A program made the position numbers and the translations under genes. This document shows positions 15,036 through 28,060 of a stretch of DNA of 64,000 bases, one piece after another. Numbering within the stretch: the first letter of the stretch is position 1; each line of letters begins with the position of its first letter. The notes under the pieces are model-generated. The model saw nothing but the letters and a program-made list of their open reading frames with translations, ran no database searches and was not told where the DNA came from. This DNA is from Datnioides undecimradiatus (Eukaryota > Chordata > Actinopteri > Lobotiformes > Datnioididae), in contig WARS01000645.1 in NCBI GenBank assembly GCA_008933995.1, positions 248,001-312,000 on the forward strand. The letters are read 5' to 3'.

Positions 15036-15590
15036 CATTTCTAACTTAAGATGAAATGTGCATTACACAAGAAACCCAAGATCCTAAAATCTTAAATAAA
15101 CTCTCTTAACTTTTGGATAACTTTCAAGCTGCTGTAACTTTCACGGTGCACCAGCTAGAGTTAACATAATTAATCTGTATGGCTGCTCTTTTGTTACTAC
15201 TACAAAACCTATCAACCCGTCAACCAAAACCTGTGTTTTCCAGGATTGCTGTAAACTTTCCAAAAAGGACATAGTTGTATATCTCTACATATTCAGATTT
15301 TACACCTCTAACCTGTCAGCCAGGTGAAGTTAAGCACTCATAATTTTCTTTTTTGATTGTTTCATCGAGAAACAAAGTTGTTTTGGCCCTGTAAGATGAA
15401 AGTAATAATGTCAGTTGCTAGGTAACAGACATAAAAGCTGATTACTGATGTTGGATTAAGTATTCAGGATATCCTAACCTGAGATAAGATAGGATTCATA
15501 AAGTTAGTTAGGATTTGCTTCTGTAATACTAAATTGGGAAAAATATAATCTTAGACTTTTCTATCTTAACTTAAGACTTAAGGAAGGGAG
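15036..15590. repeat. Possible degraded fold-back element
   Basis: Arms rich in AACTTAAG, CTTAAG and ATCCTAA-type words occur at about 15036-15120 and, largely inverted, at about 15465-15590 (for example TCTTAACTTAAGACTTAAGG). This looks like a decayed terminal-inverted-repeat element without coding capacity, but the arms are short and diverged, and chance similarity in AT-rich DNA is possible. Confidence 0.3.
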
Positions 15591-18500
15591 TCTGTCTGCA
15601 ATGCAACCTCAAGTCATCAAAATCAGAGACGGTTTCTCTCTCCTGTGATGTTAAGTTCAGCTCCCTGAATGCTCTTTATTGTTAATTAACGAACAGAGAT
15701 GGGAGATGGGGCTATATTAATTAAAGCATACAGCCAGGTAAAGCACAGTATATCCAGTGTATTATATATATCAGTGTGAAAAACCAGTAATGGATGGAGT
15801 ATTGACACTTTTAATGGAGAAATCAAGTGACACTTAGGACCGAGAGCATGTACAAACAGCGAGCGTCCCAGCGGAGAACATCAGGCCAGTGACACAGCCT
15901 CCGAGGAGAATTATGATGAAGGGTAACTGATGGACCTGAAGTGTTTTTGTTCTGGAGCCTTGTAATTACAACCCGGAGAGCCGGGGAATAATTATGTGAG
16001 CTCCGTCACAGAGTGATAGAGGGGTAGGTGGAGAAAATGAAAGTCTGAGATATCCACCTCTCAAAGAGGAGCGGCAGAAGAAAAGTGAGCCATTGTTATG
16101 TATTTTCCTTCGTGTTAGAAATGAAAAGAAACAAAGAGCGAGACTTCTCTTGATCACCAAGATGCTCTAATCTTTTCCTGTTCATTCATCCCCTTTTTTT
16201 CCCACTTTATTTTTGTCTTTTTCTAGTCGGACTTTTCTGTTATTCTCTCCACTGCAATGGTCCATCTGCCTTCCCCTCACTCCTCCCTCTCTGACAGTGT
16301 TCCAGGCTACTCAGGGCAATTACAATTCAAAATGACAAAATGGAGATCATCGCCATGTCACAAGATCAAGTGAAATGAAATGGCCCATGAAAAAAGCCTA
16401 CGTATGCTTGTGTGCAGCTGTCTGGGAGTGTGTATGTGTGTGTGGACAGTCTTGTGTATGCATGTACTGTGCAGTGTCTGTGTGATTGTACTGGTGTACT
16501 TCTAACAGTGTATGGCATCTGCCCACCACAGTGCGTTCTGTATCAGAGTTTCTGAGTGAATCACCCTCAGATGCAGTCGGGGGTAATGCAGTGTAGCAGA
16601 AGGAAGGGTCGCCCCGCTCTGCTCATTTTCTCATCGCCATTACTCCCGTACGTTCACCCGCGCTCATGATAGCAGCTGCATTCCTCTTGCAGTGATGTCA
16701 GCATTTTTTTAAGCCTGTAAAATATATCTAAATCCTGCACACACTGCTCCTAGATAGTCATGATCCCTAAGCGGGATTTTCCTCTGCATCCCCACCACAC
16801 TTTGACTCTCTTCATAGGCTTTAGAGGAGAAAAGAGAATCATTTCATAAAATACATACACACACACCAGTGGCTTCATCTGTTTCTATGGGGTCTTGATT
16901 AATGCTGCTTCCCTCTCTTTCCTGGAACAGATGGTCTTATAAACTGTGGAGTTTTGGATAGTGAAAGAGACTCAGGGAGGGCATCAAATCCAAGTTTGTT
17001 ATTATTTAAGACTCCTTTTTTAATGGTCCTTGAATATTGTTTGTTTTCCCCCACTTGATACTAAATGTGCTATTAAAACCGAAAGCTGTTCAAATCTATA
17101 CATGGACACCCAAAGCTACAGTTTGATCATACTGAGCTGCAGCATGTCCTCAAACAGTTTCCTTTAAGTGCAGTAGCCAGCATTGTCAGTGCTACACATC
17201 CTTTGCCTCAGCTTTAATTACACTATAGTCAGACAAACCATACAGGCAGCCGCCCCCTCCAGTCGCCATGCTGATCAATAAGTGGACGGACTCCAAAGCC
17301 ATTGCTTCGTGTAAGGAATACGACCAAAACTTGGTGGTCGAAAGAGGAGAAATCCGAGAAAATTGTCTTGACGGCTTGCTAGTGTGCACAGAAGTCTCCC
17401 CCCTCTGCTTATTTATTTCATCAGCTTTAAAGCAAATTTAAAAGGAATGTGGTTTTGTTTCCTTCTGCTTGCGGCAAATTAACATAAAAAGTTTTTCCCT
17501 TGAGCATTGGTATTCACAGCACATGTCACTTTGTAAATGTATATGTGCAGTTTGTCGAAAGCATAAGCAGACAGGATGAATGAGCTTTACTCATCCTGAA
17601 AAGCTTTTTTTTTTTTTTTGCTACAGCTCTTCCAAAAAAAAAGTATTTTCTGATATTCAGATATAAACAGAGCTACTCTGGGGATGATGCTGAAATGAAC
17701 ATGGTGGCAGAGTGCACCATTACTATACCAAGTGCTCCAGCGGAAAGAGGGAGAGGCTGGCGGGGGGTAAAAGAGAGAGAGAGAGCGATATGAAGTGAGG
17801 GAGACAGCGGACAGAGGAAGTGCTCACATGGGTAGAGTGGAAGATTTGTGAGGATAGAGAGCAATATGGAAGAAGATGATTGGGAAAGATGGATAGGAAA
17901 AGATGAGAGACAGAAAAAAGAGGGGTGATTTAAAGACAGCAAGGAGAGGACGAGAAAGAAATAGAGCTGAAAAGCAGTGAAAGTGGGGACGAGAGCTAAG
18001 GAGCCAGCGACAGGAATAGTATAGAGGAGGTGTCACCGCCAAGGGTGTCTCAATGAGATGCCATAAAACACTCTCTTATTCTGCCTACTGTCACAGCACA
18101 GAGGCAGGGGCCCACAAATAGAGGTGTGAGACACACACACAAACGACACACTGATACATTAACATCTCACTTGTGTTTATTTGCCAACATTTCTGTGACA
18201 CTGGTTTCCCTGCATATCATTTTGCTACAACAGGAGCAAGCGGAAACAAAATAACCAAATTTATGTCCATAACAGTTTTCAGCGTTCCTGTCATGGCTAT
18301 TTTCTCAGGTGAGGGTAAGGGACTGTATGAACATGATCAGAGAGGAAGCAGGGGTCAGAAATGGTGGAGGGGGGAGGGCTATGCTGAGAGGAGGGTGCTG
18401 TGAGAAGACGATATCTATTTATTTATATATATCTGCCACATGTTTCAGATCAGTCACTCAGAGGCAGCAGCAACTGTTTATTCAAAGCTTGTTATTAAAC

Positions 18501-19850
18501 ATTTGAGTTGAAATATCATAAACATTTGTGTTGTTAATATAACATTAGGTACCTTTAGTGAACATTATCAATTCATTAACATATTACAGGTGAAACTTAG
18601 TTGCACAATGTTACAATTCTTTATGCTTTGCCTCTTTTAGTTATAAACAGCAAAGGAAATTTCAGGGCTTTTGAGTTTCTGTTCAGTTATTCCCTGGTTT
18701 ATTTTAAAGTAGTATTCCCTCACATGTCTAAGCGGATTCATAGTCAGTCATCATCATCCATAGTCGGTTAAACTTTGCTGTTACAATAACAAAAATGCAC
18801 ACTCTGTTGACGACGTAACAAAGGTTTTTAACATCTTATTGGGCAACAGAACTAGCTGGGTCGGTTTTGGCTCAGGGTTTGAGTTCAAATAATTGTGCTG
18901 AGTCACGTTAGCTTTGTTGAATGTGTTGTATCAGTTAACTTAGAGATTTACATCAAAACAAGTTGACATTGGGCCAACGCTGGACTTCTGGGTAAAAGCC
19001 ATAATAGTCATAGAATAAGATTTGAGCCACCAATCCAGCATATCCTTTCTATGCAGACTTTCTTGCACTTTATATGACATCATGTGACATTTTAAATCTG
19101 GTATTGTACATTGGACATTTGAGATGTGGTATGTTGATGAATCGGCTTTCCACAGAAGTTGCTGTTTATTATTTTTAATATACATTTATATTAAGTATAT
19201 ATGCTCTACAGGGCATAGCTGCATCTCTGTCCAGCACAGGATTATTCATTTTCATCATAATTTATTTCTTTGTGAGCTATTGTAACAATAAATAAACACA
19301 CAAGGCGCAGTAAAAATTAGATTTGCCTTTGTGGGCCGATGTGATAATGCAGGACAATCAATAAGTCACCCAAATGTCACTCTATTTGACTTTATGCCTA
19401 CTCCCCCTGGGTTGTTTTTTTAAAATGAACATGAACATAGTTTCAGTTCAATCCAACACACTTTTATTACTCACTGAAGGCAATTTTAATTTTGAGCATG
19501 AACAGACAATTACGAGCAAAAGAACTGTTCATGGTGATGTTGGCAAAATCCAGATCAGATTTAAAAATCAACTCCCCCTCCACAAGGCACAAAGGTCCAT
19601 GGACCATGTGCGTGCAACAAGTGCTGAAATGCCAAGTGGAACCTGCAATAACTTTAACTTGTGTGTGTATATATGTATGCTGAGCTACAAACCCCACAAC
19701 TGGCTGTGTGTGCACAACTAATGTATCTGTTTTTTTTCATTTGTCAAGGAGCTACAGGTGTGAACACAACCTAAAAATCTTGAAACTTTTTCCACTGCAT
19801 GACTAGAAGTATATAAACATCGGAGAAAGACAGATACGCTGTAGTTGAGG

Positions 19851-19869
19851 ATGTGTGTGTGTGTGTGTG
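19851..19869. repeat. (GT)n microsatellite
   Basis: A short GT tract. Confidence 0.85.
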
Positions 19870-20246
19870 GGCTGGAGCTGAAAAATATTAAGCTACCAAG
19901 AAGTAAAAGATGGATCTGGACCATGCCATGAAACAAACACCTTGCATAAGATAGTGATTATTTTTTAGTGTCTTAACTGTCACTGCGTGCAACAGGGGGC
20001 ATCAGCTGTGCACAGTGCGCTCCTGCTCAGACACAGATACCCTCCGTAGTCAGGTTGTACTAATGAAGATATTGCAGAGCAGTACGAGCGGGCGGACCAG
20101 CAGAGCCAGGGAAAGGTCAATGAGGCAGCTGAAGTGACACTCAGCTCAATGCTCCTAATTGCTGTGTTTGAGGAGAGATTGGAAACATGGACATGTGACA
20201 GCTTCTCGCTTGGTTTGTTTCAGTGAAAGGGTCCCATTAATGACGG

Positions 20247-20274
<28 letters not shown>
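20247..20274. repeat. (GT)n microsatellite
   Basis: A GT tract ending in GCGTGTTGG. Confidence 0.92.
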
Positions 20275-20278
<4 letters not shown>

Positions 20279-20589
20279 GTGTCATTACCAGATGTTGTTA
20301 TTTGTTAATGAGAACTGTAGATGTGGTGTGTGCTTCTGACTGTGTGTCTGGGGAGAATACTCCTTAACATGGTTTCGCACATAACAACGTCTCATAAATA
20401 AAACCCGAGAGCTTGAATAGAGATTGGCTGTGGTTCTGATTAGTAGTGTGGGTAATGTCCATAGGTTACTGGTGAGGGGTGTACAGGAAAAGGGTAATGA
20501 TTCTGGCAAGATACAGTCCTGTTATTGGTAATCACCATGTACGAAGGAGGTGTTGCTTTTATCTTTATTTAGAACCCTGCTATGGGAAT

Positions 20590-20630
20590 GTGTGTGTGTG
20601 TGTGTGTGTGAGTGCGAGTGTGTATGTGTG
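20590..20630. repeat. (GT)n microsatellite, interrupted
   Basis: A GT tract with GA and TA variants, adjoining dispersed repeat copy B. Confidence 0.9.
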
Positions 20631-20716
20631 CTGCTTAGAGTGAGAACTTCACGCTCTGTATTGAAAATCTGCTCACCTATCAAGATTGGAAACAGTGCCA
20701 TAGGTCTCCAGCACCC
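20631..20716 (+). repeat. GT-linked dispersed repeat, copy B (long form)
   Basis: About 86 bp in the same orientation and in the same place relative to a (GT)n tract as copy A. It starts CTGCTTAGAGTGAGAACT, has an extra 20-bp segment at about 20649-20668, and then repeats CTCACCTATCAAGATTGGAA and CCATAGGTCTCCAGCACCC. The shared microsatellite junction suggests that the simple repeat is part of the element or its tail. Confidence 0.75.
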
Positions 20717-23700
20717 TTTTTCTAAAGATGCCAGTAGTCTTAAAAAGTCAGCATTCTGCATTTGCTGATATCCAGATTTCAAGAACATGCCATTAAGCAG
20801 CTGCTCGGTGGAATCCCATTAGAAAGAAATAGCCAACAGCTAAACAATAGCAATTTCCTCAAACATTTAGCCTCAGCTTAGACCATTATTTTGTTACTGC
20901 AAGAGCGCAGTGTTTCCAGGAATGTGAGGTACATGAGTCTCATAACTTGTCACAGAAGGGTCTCTACCTCTTTTGGGCATTTTTTACTTTGACATTAGTG
21001 AGAGGAGAACGCTTGTCAGGAGGGTAAAGTTGCTGACACCTGTGGGTTTAAGACAGAAGAGAGAACATAAATACTCGTACGTTGAGCTATGAAACCAATC
21101 AATCATAATGCCTTTTTTAAACTCCTACGTATGGTGTAATATCCCCACCCCCAAGGCAAAAGATAATCACACATTTGTCCACATTGCGTGCCGAGATTTT
21201 TAATATTTCAAAGGCTTGAAATTCCAGGAGAACCTGAACTTGTGGCGTCCTGTCTATTTCAACTGCAGCACAATTTAGTCACTTAACTGGCAGGGCAGCT
21301 GGCAGAAGGTGGAGTCCGTAAGTGGATTGCCGGCGCCCTAAAGCCGATTTATCTGATAGATGTTTGGACCTGGTCCGTCAGGCTGACCTCTGGGGCAAAC
21401 TGTAAATTAGATTTTTTTTTTTTTTTTTCCTTGCACAGACGGTGTTGCTGTGTCACCTCTGTTTGTCACCCGGCACCACCACCCAACAACAACTTCAGCA
21501 AAGGAATCACTTGGTATACAGATATTATGAAGTCCACAATGGCGTAGATCTCCTGAGACCAGGCATTGTCCTGGATGGTGTGATCCCATTATACCAGAAA
21601 AGAGTAGAAGAGAATGGAGACAAAAGGAGAGGACTGCTTGGGCTGTGAGTGATAGATGGCGTGGCCAAGGAAATGGTCTGGAAGAGAATGCTGCGTCAAG
21701 CAGTCAACTGGCCAGGCATCGATTTAATCTTGTGCACTCTCCTGATTTGACCGTGTCACAGTGAGATTGAAAAGCCTAAGTGGATGTGGGGCTGTGTTCA
21801 CTCACCTGAGCACGTTACACTGATAAACCCACAATGAACCTAAAAGTGGGCTGAAACACTGCGCGAAATAGAATGGGGGTAGAACATCACAAGACACAGG
21901 GTAAGACAGCTGTTTCAGGCCCGCTAACAAGCAGCTAAATCCACTAGAGGGGCTGGTCTATTGATTTATACTGGGGTGGGAGAAGTCACAAAGCTCATGC
22001 AATTGGATCCTTTATATCCAATGGATTTTGACTCAGATATCTACAGAGATCCCTTTGGCTAAAAGACCATCGATTTGGCTAAAGAGATTTTTATCTAATG
22101 AATATTCTAATTGCTGTCATATGAAACTGAGGTGGTTAACTGTGTGAAGAATGTGTGTTTGAATAGGTTTGATAGATTCTAATAAAGCATGAGGATTAAG
22201 CTGTGGTCTGATGTTTATGTATAGCAGAGGGAAATTGATATTGATCCCGAAGCCGTTCGGGTTTCTGTGATACTTATGTCATTCCCTCTCTCATCTGTCC
22301 TCCCTGGTCCACCATACAGACACTCAAATGTGACAAAATTATCTTTAATTAAAAAGGGAATCTGTCCATGAATCACATTTAAATTTAAATGATCACTTTT
22401 TTTCTTTGACATTTAGCCCACTCGCACTGCATTGTGGGATCAGTCAATGTTCCGGATTAGCCATAATCTGGGGTATTTGGTGAATGCATTCATTAATGCA
22501 GAAACGTGCCCAGACAAGTGTGCACACTTTTGCTGACTGACATACTTTGTGATGAGCGCATTCTGCCTTGCTCACTCTATGCAATAAACCAGACCACAGT
22601 AATTCTTCGGCTCTCCGCCTTGTCTGCACATTATGCATTGGCGCACATGCACAGAGGCACACTGGCACACACACATACATACACTTGACAGGCTGCATAA
22701 ACAGGAACCACACAGGTCGACACACCATGGACCCCTCTCTCATGTTTTTAAGATTGAGTGGCAACCTCACCTTGACCTCCTGTGACTTCACTGTAATTCT
22801 GTATGCCACCATTGCACTCTAGGTTCCCATTAGATGGATTGTCTGGGCCAATCAAAACGATATTCATTTTAGTGCTGTGCTGCAATCACAACAGACTTCG
22901 GTTTACCTGTAGATGCACCACTGCCACAGTAAATCATGATCACATACAGATCTGTTCAGCATCCTCACTCTGTTTCTCATCACATCCAGTAAAACATAAA
23001 TCAGTAAAATCACACAAGGCTGAATTAAAAAGCTTTGATGCAACCTTATTTAAGCTTATTCAACACGATAGTTTCCACCTTCTTTACAAACCAGCTATGT
23101 TTCAAACATTCTGAATTTGGTGTATTCTGTGATCAGCTAGGATTTACAAGCCTGCATGGCATTATTCAAGCAATACTTAAACATTGATTTATTCAGGGGA
23201 AGAGTGCACCATCTCTGCTCCAACAATATCCTGCTTTACATTCATACGGTTACACACACATGTGGGAGTTGTCCAGTACAACTCAACTCCAGTCTTCTTC
23301 TGCTGTCCACTGAGCCGAATAACTGGAGGGTTTTGTGCCTTTTGCTTTGCCCAAAAGCAACGCAGCAGACACATAAATGAGGTGTTTGTGATTACAAGTA
23401 AGAAGTCGTGGTTTTAGCTCTGGGTTGTCAAGGTCTTTTAATTGAAGCGTTATTGCACTCTGATAGTGGGCTCTGTCAGTGGGTTTATAGTGGTCTTAAC
23501 CTCTTAATTAAAGTCCAATAGGATTTCTAATGAAGGGAGAGATGGCCTTCTGTTTGAGGCTGTGTGGTAGATGTTAATCTCATAACATCCATATGGACAG
23601 CTGATGGCACACACCCCTCCTTATGGCAGCTATAGTCTTTTCGCAAGCTTTACTCAGCACTCTCTTTCTTAAATTTCACACATTCTTGTGCTGAGATAGC

Positions 23701-25454
23701 AAACCTTTACAGTGCAGAGGTCCTGCAATACCTGCGACACTGAGCAATGAATGTGCCTTCTTTCTTTTTTTTTTTTGTTTGTCATGAGTATTTGTATGGT
23801 GCGCACAAATAATCAGGTTACGTAAGGTGGAATCTGGGACACTGTGTGCAGAGGATGTGCCACAAGGTGCTGAGCATGCCCCGCTCCCATTGCTGCTCCT
23901 TTGCTCATTTGCTTGGTTATTTGAAGTGCAGCATCATTTGTGTGACAACAGCAGAGAGATTGTGTTGACATACTTTTGTGGTGTCCATCTAAGCTTGACA
24001 AATGAGAGTATTCAGCCTTAAAAGATCTCAATTCATGTTGTTTTGCTGCTTTTTTCTGTTTCTTTAAAGATTCATTAGGAATCCTTGGCACAGTACATTG
24101 GGACTCTTAAGTTATTAAGGAGTAAAATGGGAAATTGTTCATTAGTAATGTATTGCACAGTGAAGCGGGGACCTGCATCCGCTTTGCTTGGCAGAAGTCA
24201 TATATATCCTTCTTCCACAGGACTGGCTTGTTAGATAACAGCAGTCTGTATAGAATCTGATTTAAACACAATCTTTACCTCAACTTTGTTCTCTTGTTTA
24301 TTATTCATGTTATCTCGTTCACATGCCATTTACTGCAGAGCTTTTTGGCTGGATCACATATTCGCCATCCACTCTGATTGCATTACTGGGGCAGTTAAAA
24401 GTAACGTTTGAAGACCTCCACTGGGACATAAAATGCAGGGCAGACTGGGCTCCAGTGCGGTGCTTTGAACCACTGGCCCTCTGCTCACTAAAGAAAATCA
24501 GAGGCGAGGTGAGAGAATAGTGCTCGGTGAGAGGAGAGGTGCTGGATAAAGTTACCTACTTTCTTGCATTTTTCAGGGGCCATTAGAGATCTTTCCCTTT
24601 TGATCTACGCAAGGATGCTTGGGGACATGGAAAAGCACTGTACAGGTGTTTGATTGTCATGCATTTTAAATGTCAAGAGACCAATGTCTGCTCTCCTCAT
24701 GTGCTCTCCTCCATTTTCTTTAGTTCTTTGGCCAACCCATAATGTCCTAGTGGCTTCTTTTGTCGTTCATTCTTTCATTCGCAAATAGGAATCATGAAGA
24801 CATTACTGGGTAGTGCAAGATTGTGTGGACCATGTTTTCTGCTATTCTCTTAATTCTCCAGAGGAAAAAAGAAAGTGACGCTGATATAACTGAATGAGTC
24901 AGACTGATATTGGCAGAAGTTAACACCTTCCTATATAGTAGGAAAGAGTGTTTTAAAATTATATATAAGCCTTTGAAAATGTTCAAGGCTTTCATAAAGC
25001 CTCAAAGCTGAACTTGAATCCTCCGTTAGCACCTAATCGTTACTTTAAAGCCAGAAATCAGACCGTGGAATATATTGTGCGGCAATCAGAGTGCCACAGG
25101 TTGAACAGTGATATATTCTTACACTGCACAATTAATTTTTAATCGTGCTTTAATTATGTTTTGACTTGAAGGCTTCTAGTTGATGGCTGCAAACTGGGCT
25201 CAGTGTGCTCGGTCATCATTCAGAGGTCTTCTGTGGCCAAACTGCGCCAGCTAAGTAGACAAAGGCAACCTTGTATAAATAAAGTGATTTATTATTGCAC
25301 TTGTAGCTGCAGAAGTTGCAGGACTTTCTATAGTTTACAAAAAATAGAGAGGACATTTATCCCTGGCTTACCCGTAATACTACTGTGCAGCTTAGTAGTA
25401 TATTTCATTAGAACTCTCCTGCCTGTCTTTCAGCTTTGGGTATCCAAGCCTGAG

Positions 25455-25790
25455 CTGCGATGACCCTTTTGTCATCTCTTGGATTGCCTTGACATTTGGT
25501 GCATATGTTTTGGTTTCTAAACATGGAGTATGACTCCATTTTCCTTGGTCATTATCTGACTTTTTATCTAGCACCACTGGAAGATGGGGACTGTGCTTGT
25601 GAATGACATGTCTCATCATTACTATTGAATGACTGATCTCGTAGTTTTACATCACAATTGTAATTTATCCAATACTTTGGTTTATAACCAAATAACTGAA
25701 AATGAATGACATTCCCATCACCCTCAGCGGTAAATCATAATTGGATGCAAATTAGCAAACGTTAAAATGATGGCACGCCACAGAGCCTGT
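25455..25790 (+). mobile_element. Long percomorph-type interspersed repeat, copy 1
   Basis: The order of blocks (a TTGGATTGCCTTGACATTTGG part, ATCTAGCACCACTGGAAG, GAATGACATGTCTCATC, TCCAATACTTTGGTTTATAA, AATGACATTCCCATCA with CCTCAGC, then TTAGCAAACGTTAAAATG) follows a long non-coding repeat that I know to be abundant in percomorph fish. Part of the same order recurs at 41505-42030 (CTAATGACATTCATATCAGC, GGGCAAATGTTAACATG). It has no open frame of note. Exact ends are uncertain. Confidence 0.6.
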
Positions 25791-27845
25791 CGTGGATGTA
25801 GACTTAGTCTTGTTCAAACTTTATTAAACCCTCCAGAAACACAGAAGAAATATTCTGTGTTCAGTAATTCACTAAAACCTGTATTCACTAACACAAAAGT
25901 AGAACTTAAACACACGATGGCTAAACTGATCTTCATCTGTAAAGCAGGCGGAGTGCCCATTTTGCATCCTAAATGTAAATGTAGTGCCCTGGAAAACTCA
26001 AAAGGCAGGCCATATATTCAATCTATCAAGTGAACAGCTGCAAAGCTTCATCTTGACACTGTGAAGCAACACAAACAATAGGCAGGAGGCTATTATGATG
26101 ATTGGGCCCAATGCATTGAAGCAAATGTGAATTGTTTTGTTCTAAAGCTGCTGAGTCTCAGTCTTTAACTTCACACGTTGATCTGAAATAACATATCAGT
26201 GGCTTGCACAGTTGGTACACAGCCAAGTCATGCAGTCATTCTTTGTTATTTAACACCAGCTTTTAGCAGTTCCATTACTGTGTCAACAACTATTTGTGCT
26301 GTCGATAAAACAATTGCTATCAAATTTGAAGTAAAAGATGTGCTACTTTGTTTTGCTGCCATGTCTGCTATACGATTTGGACTTCTCTCTGTGAAAGCTC
26401 AGTTTGAACTAAACAACATGAAACAAAATGATTAATGATATTAATTCAGAAGCTGTATGGCTGGTCGTTTGGGGGATATTAACGTTTTTATTGAATTTCA
26501 TGTTTACCCTGCCAAACATTGGGTAAGATGACAATACAGCATTGTGTCAGATGAAGTTTGGCGCTCTAACCCTTTTCTCGCACATGGCCACACAGCAGTA
26601 ATTTATTCATAAATTCATTCAATAATAGAGTCCCACTCTTATTTTTGGTCTGTGTTAAAGCTCCCTGGAAGAAGTGGATGGAAAAATGTGAGAAAGAGAG
26701 AGTGTGAGAGGATTGTTTTCTAGGGTTTTACTTATTTATCGAGCCCCCTTACGAAGTACACTCACATTTGAGTGAGCTGTCAGGTTGCCGATGTGATTGC
26801 AGCCGAGATTGTATACGCCACACAATGCCTTTAATTATGTCGCTGTCGCTTCTGTGTCAGAAAAGACAAAATGGATCAAAGGCTATATGGGAAAGAGTAA
26901 GTAAGCAATTATCTTCTTTTGTCTGCTATCACTGTCAGTCAACGGAGGCTTGCTTTCTAAACGACACCAGAGCGAAACCAGAGAATGAACGCTGATAGAT
27001 GAGGTAATAATGGTGCTGCATATACTAACATATTAATAAAGGCACTCCTCCATATCTGCATCTGTCATTACTCAGAAGTGACTTTGTTGTTCAGGTGATA
27101 AGGACAGAACGTAAGTAAATGAAAAAATCATCTAGTATCCAGATATTACCCTCATTCCTCTTCAGAGGTGCAGATTATTAAACTGACTCGAGTGATGGGC
27201 TGCTGAAGAAAAGTTTACTGAATTCTTCTCTTGTACGAATAAATATGTGACATAAAGAACTTAGTGAAATCCTGAGTATTAAACCCTCTTCTCTAAAGTA
27301 TTAATTCAAGTCGAAATAGCTTTTAAATGGTTCTGAGAATTTATAATCCTGAAGAAAACTCTGGTTCATTTGGTTCAGTTGGTAACAGGAGGTGCGGTTT
27401 GATACTACATAAATATGCCCAACAGTTTCACATTGTTTTAATAAAGAAATCAGTCAATAATTGGCCTTATTCCATCATGCCATGAGTAACTGCTATCTGT
27501 TTTCATGCTGCACACGGCAGGAGTAGATTTCCACACGACAGCAGAGCACAGTAAAAGAAGTAGGTTTGCTTGCTGAGAAGTTGGAGGTGTGCAGACTGCA
27601 GGCTGTAACTTTTCATCTGACATCTGCTCCTTCGTGCTCGATCACTTCCTGCAATATTTAAATCTGCAGGCAAAAACTGCAGCAAATGTCTTGTTTTGTA
27701 GTTGCACTCTTGATTAACAATCGCATTCTGCACAAACCTCTGTAACAAAAACTTTGGGTTGGGTGTCCTGTGACTGCTTTCAGAATAAACGCTCCCCTGT
27801 GTTTTGCCAGATTTTGCTGTGAATTAGCAGTTGTAGGTAACCTTT

Positions 27846-28060
27846 AGCACGGTTTATCCACCCATCTATTATCCATAACTGCTCATCCGTTTCAGGGTCG
27901 TAGGAGTGCTGCTGGATCTGATTCCAGCTGACATTGGTTGCAAGGTGATGTACACCCTAGACAGGTTGCAGTTCATCACATTTCATCACAGTGCTGAGGC
28001 ATACATTCACACTGAAATGCAATTGCCCTGATTTTCCATCATCACTGTGAGAATACATGA
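27846..28060 (+). mobile_element. Interspersed repeat remnant (teleost type)
   Basis: The sequence contains CCACCCATCTATTATCCATA, TTTCAGGGTCGTAGGAGTG, CCAGCTGACATTGGTTGC, GTACACCCTAGACAGGTTGC and CATACATTCACACTGA in the order typical of a very common fish repeat (a copy usually reads CAGGGTCGCGGG, CCAGCTGACATTGGG, TACACCCTGGACAGGTCGCC). It is diverged and has no coding capacity. Assignment is from memory. Confidence 0.6.

Noticed and set aside
21436-21648. Acceptor-like poly-T/CTTGCACAG followed by a 68-codon frame (LVYRYYEVHNGVDLL...)
   Set aside because: It looks mildly protein-like, but there is no donor at a sensible place, no recognised domain, and no fit to UNC5 exon 1, which should carry a signal peptide.
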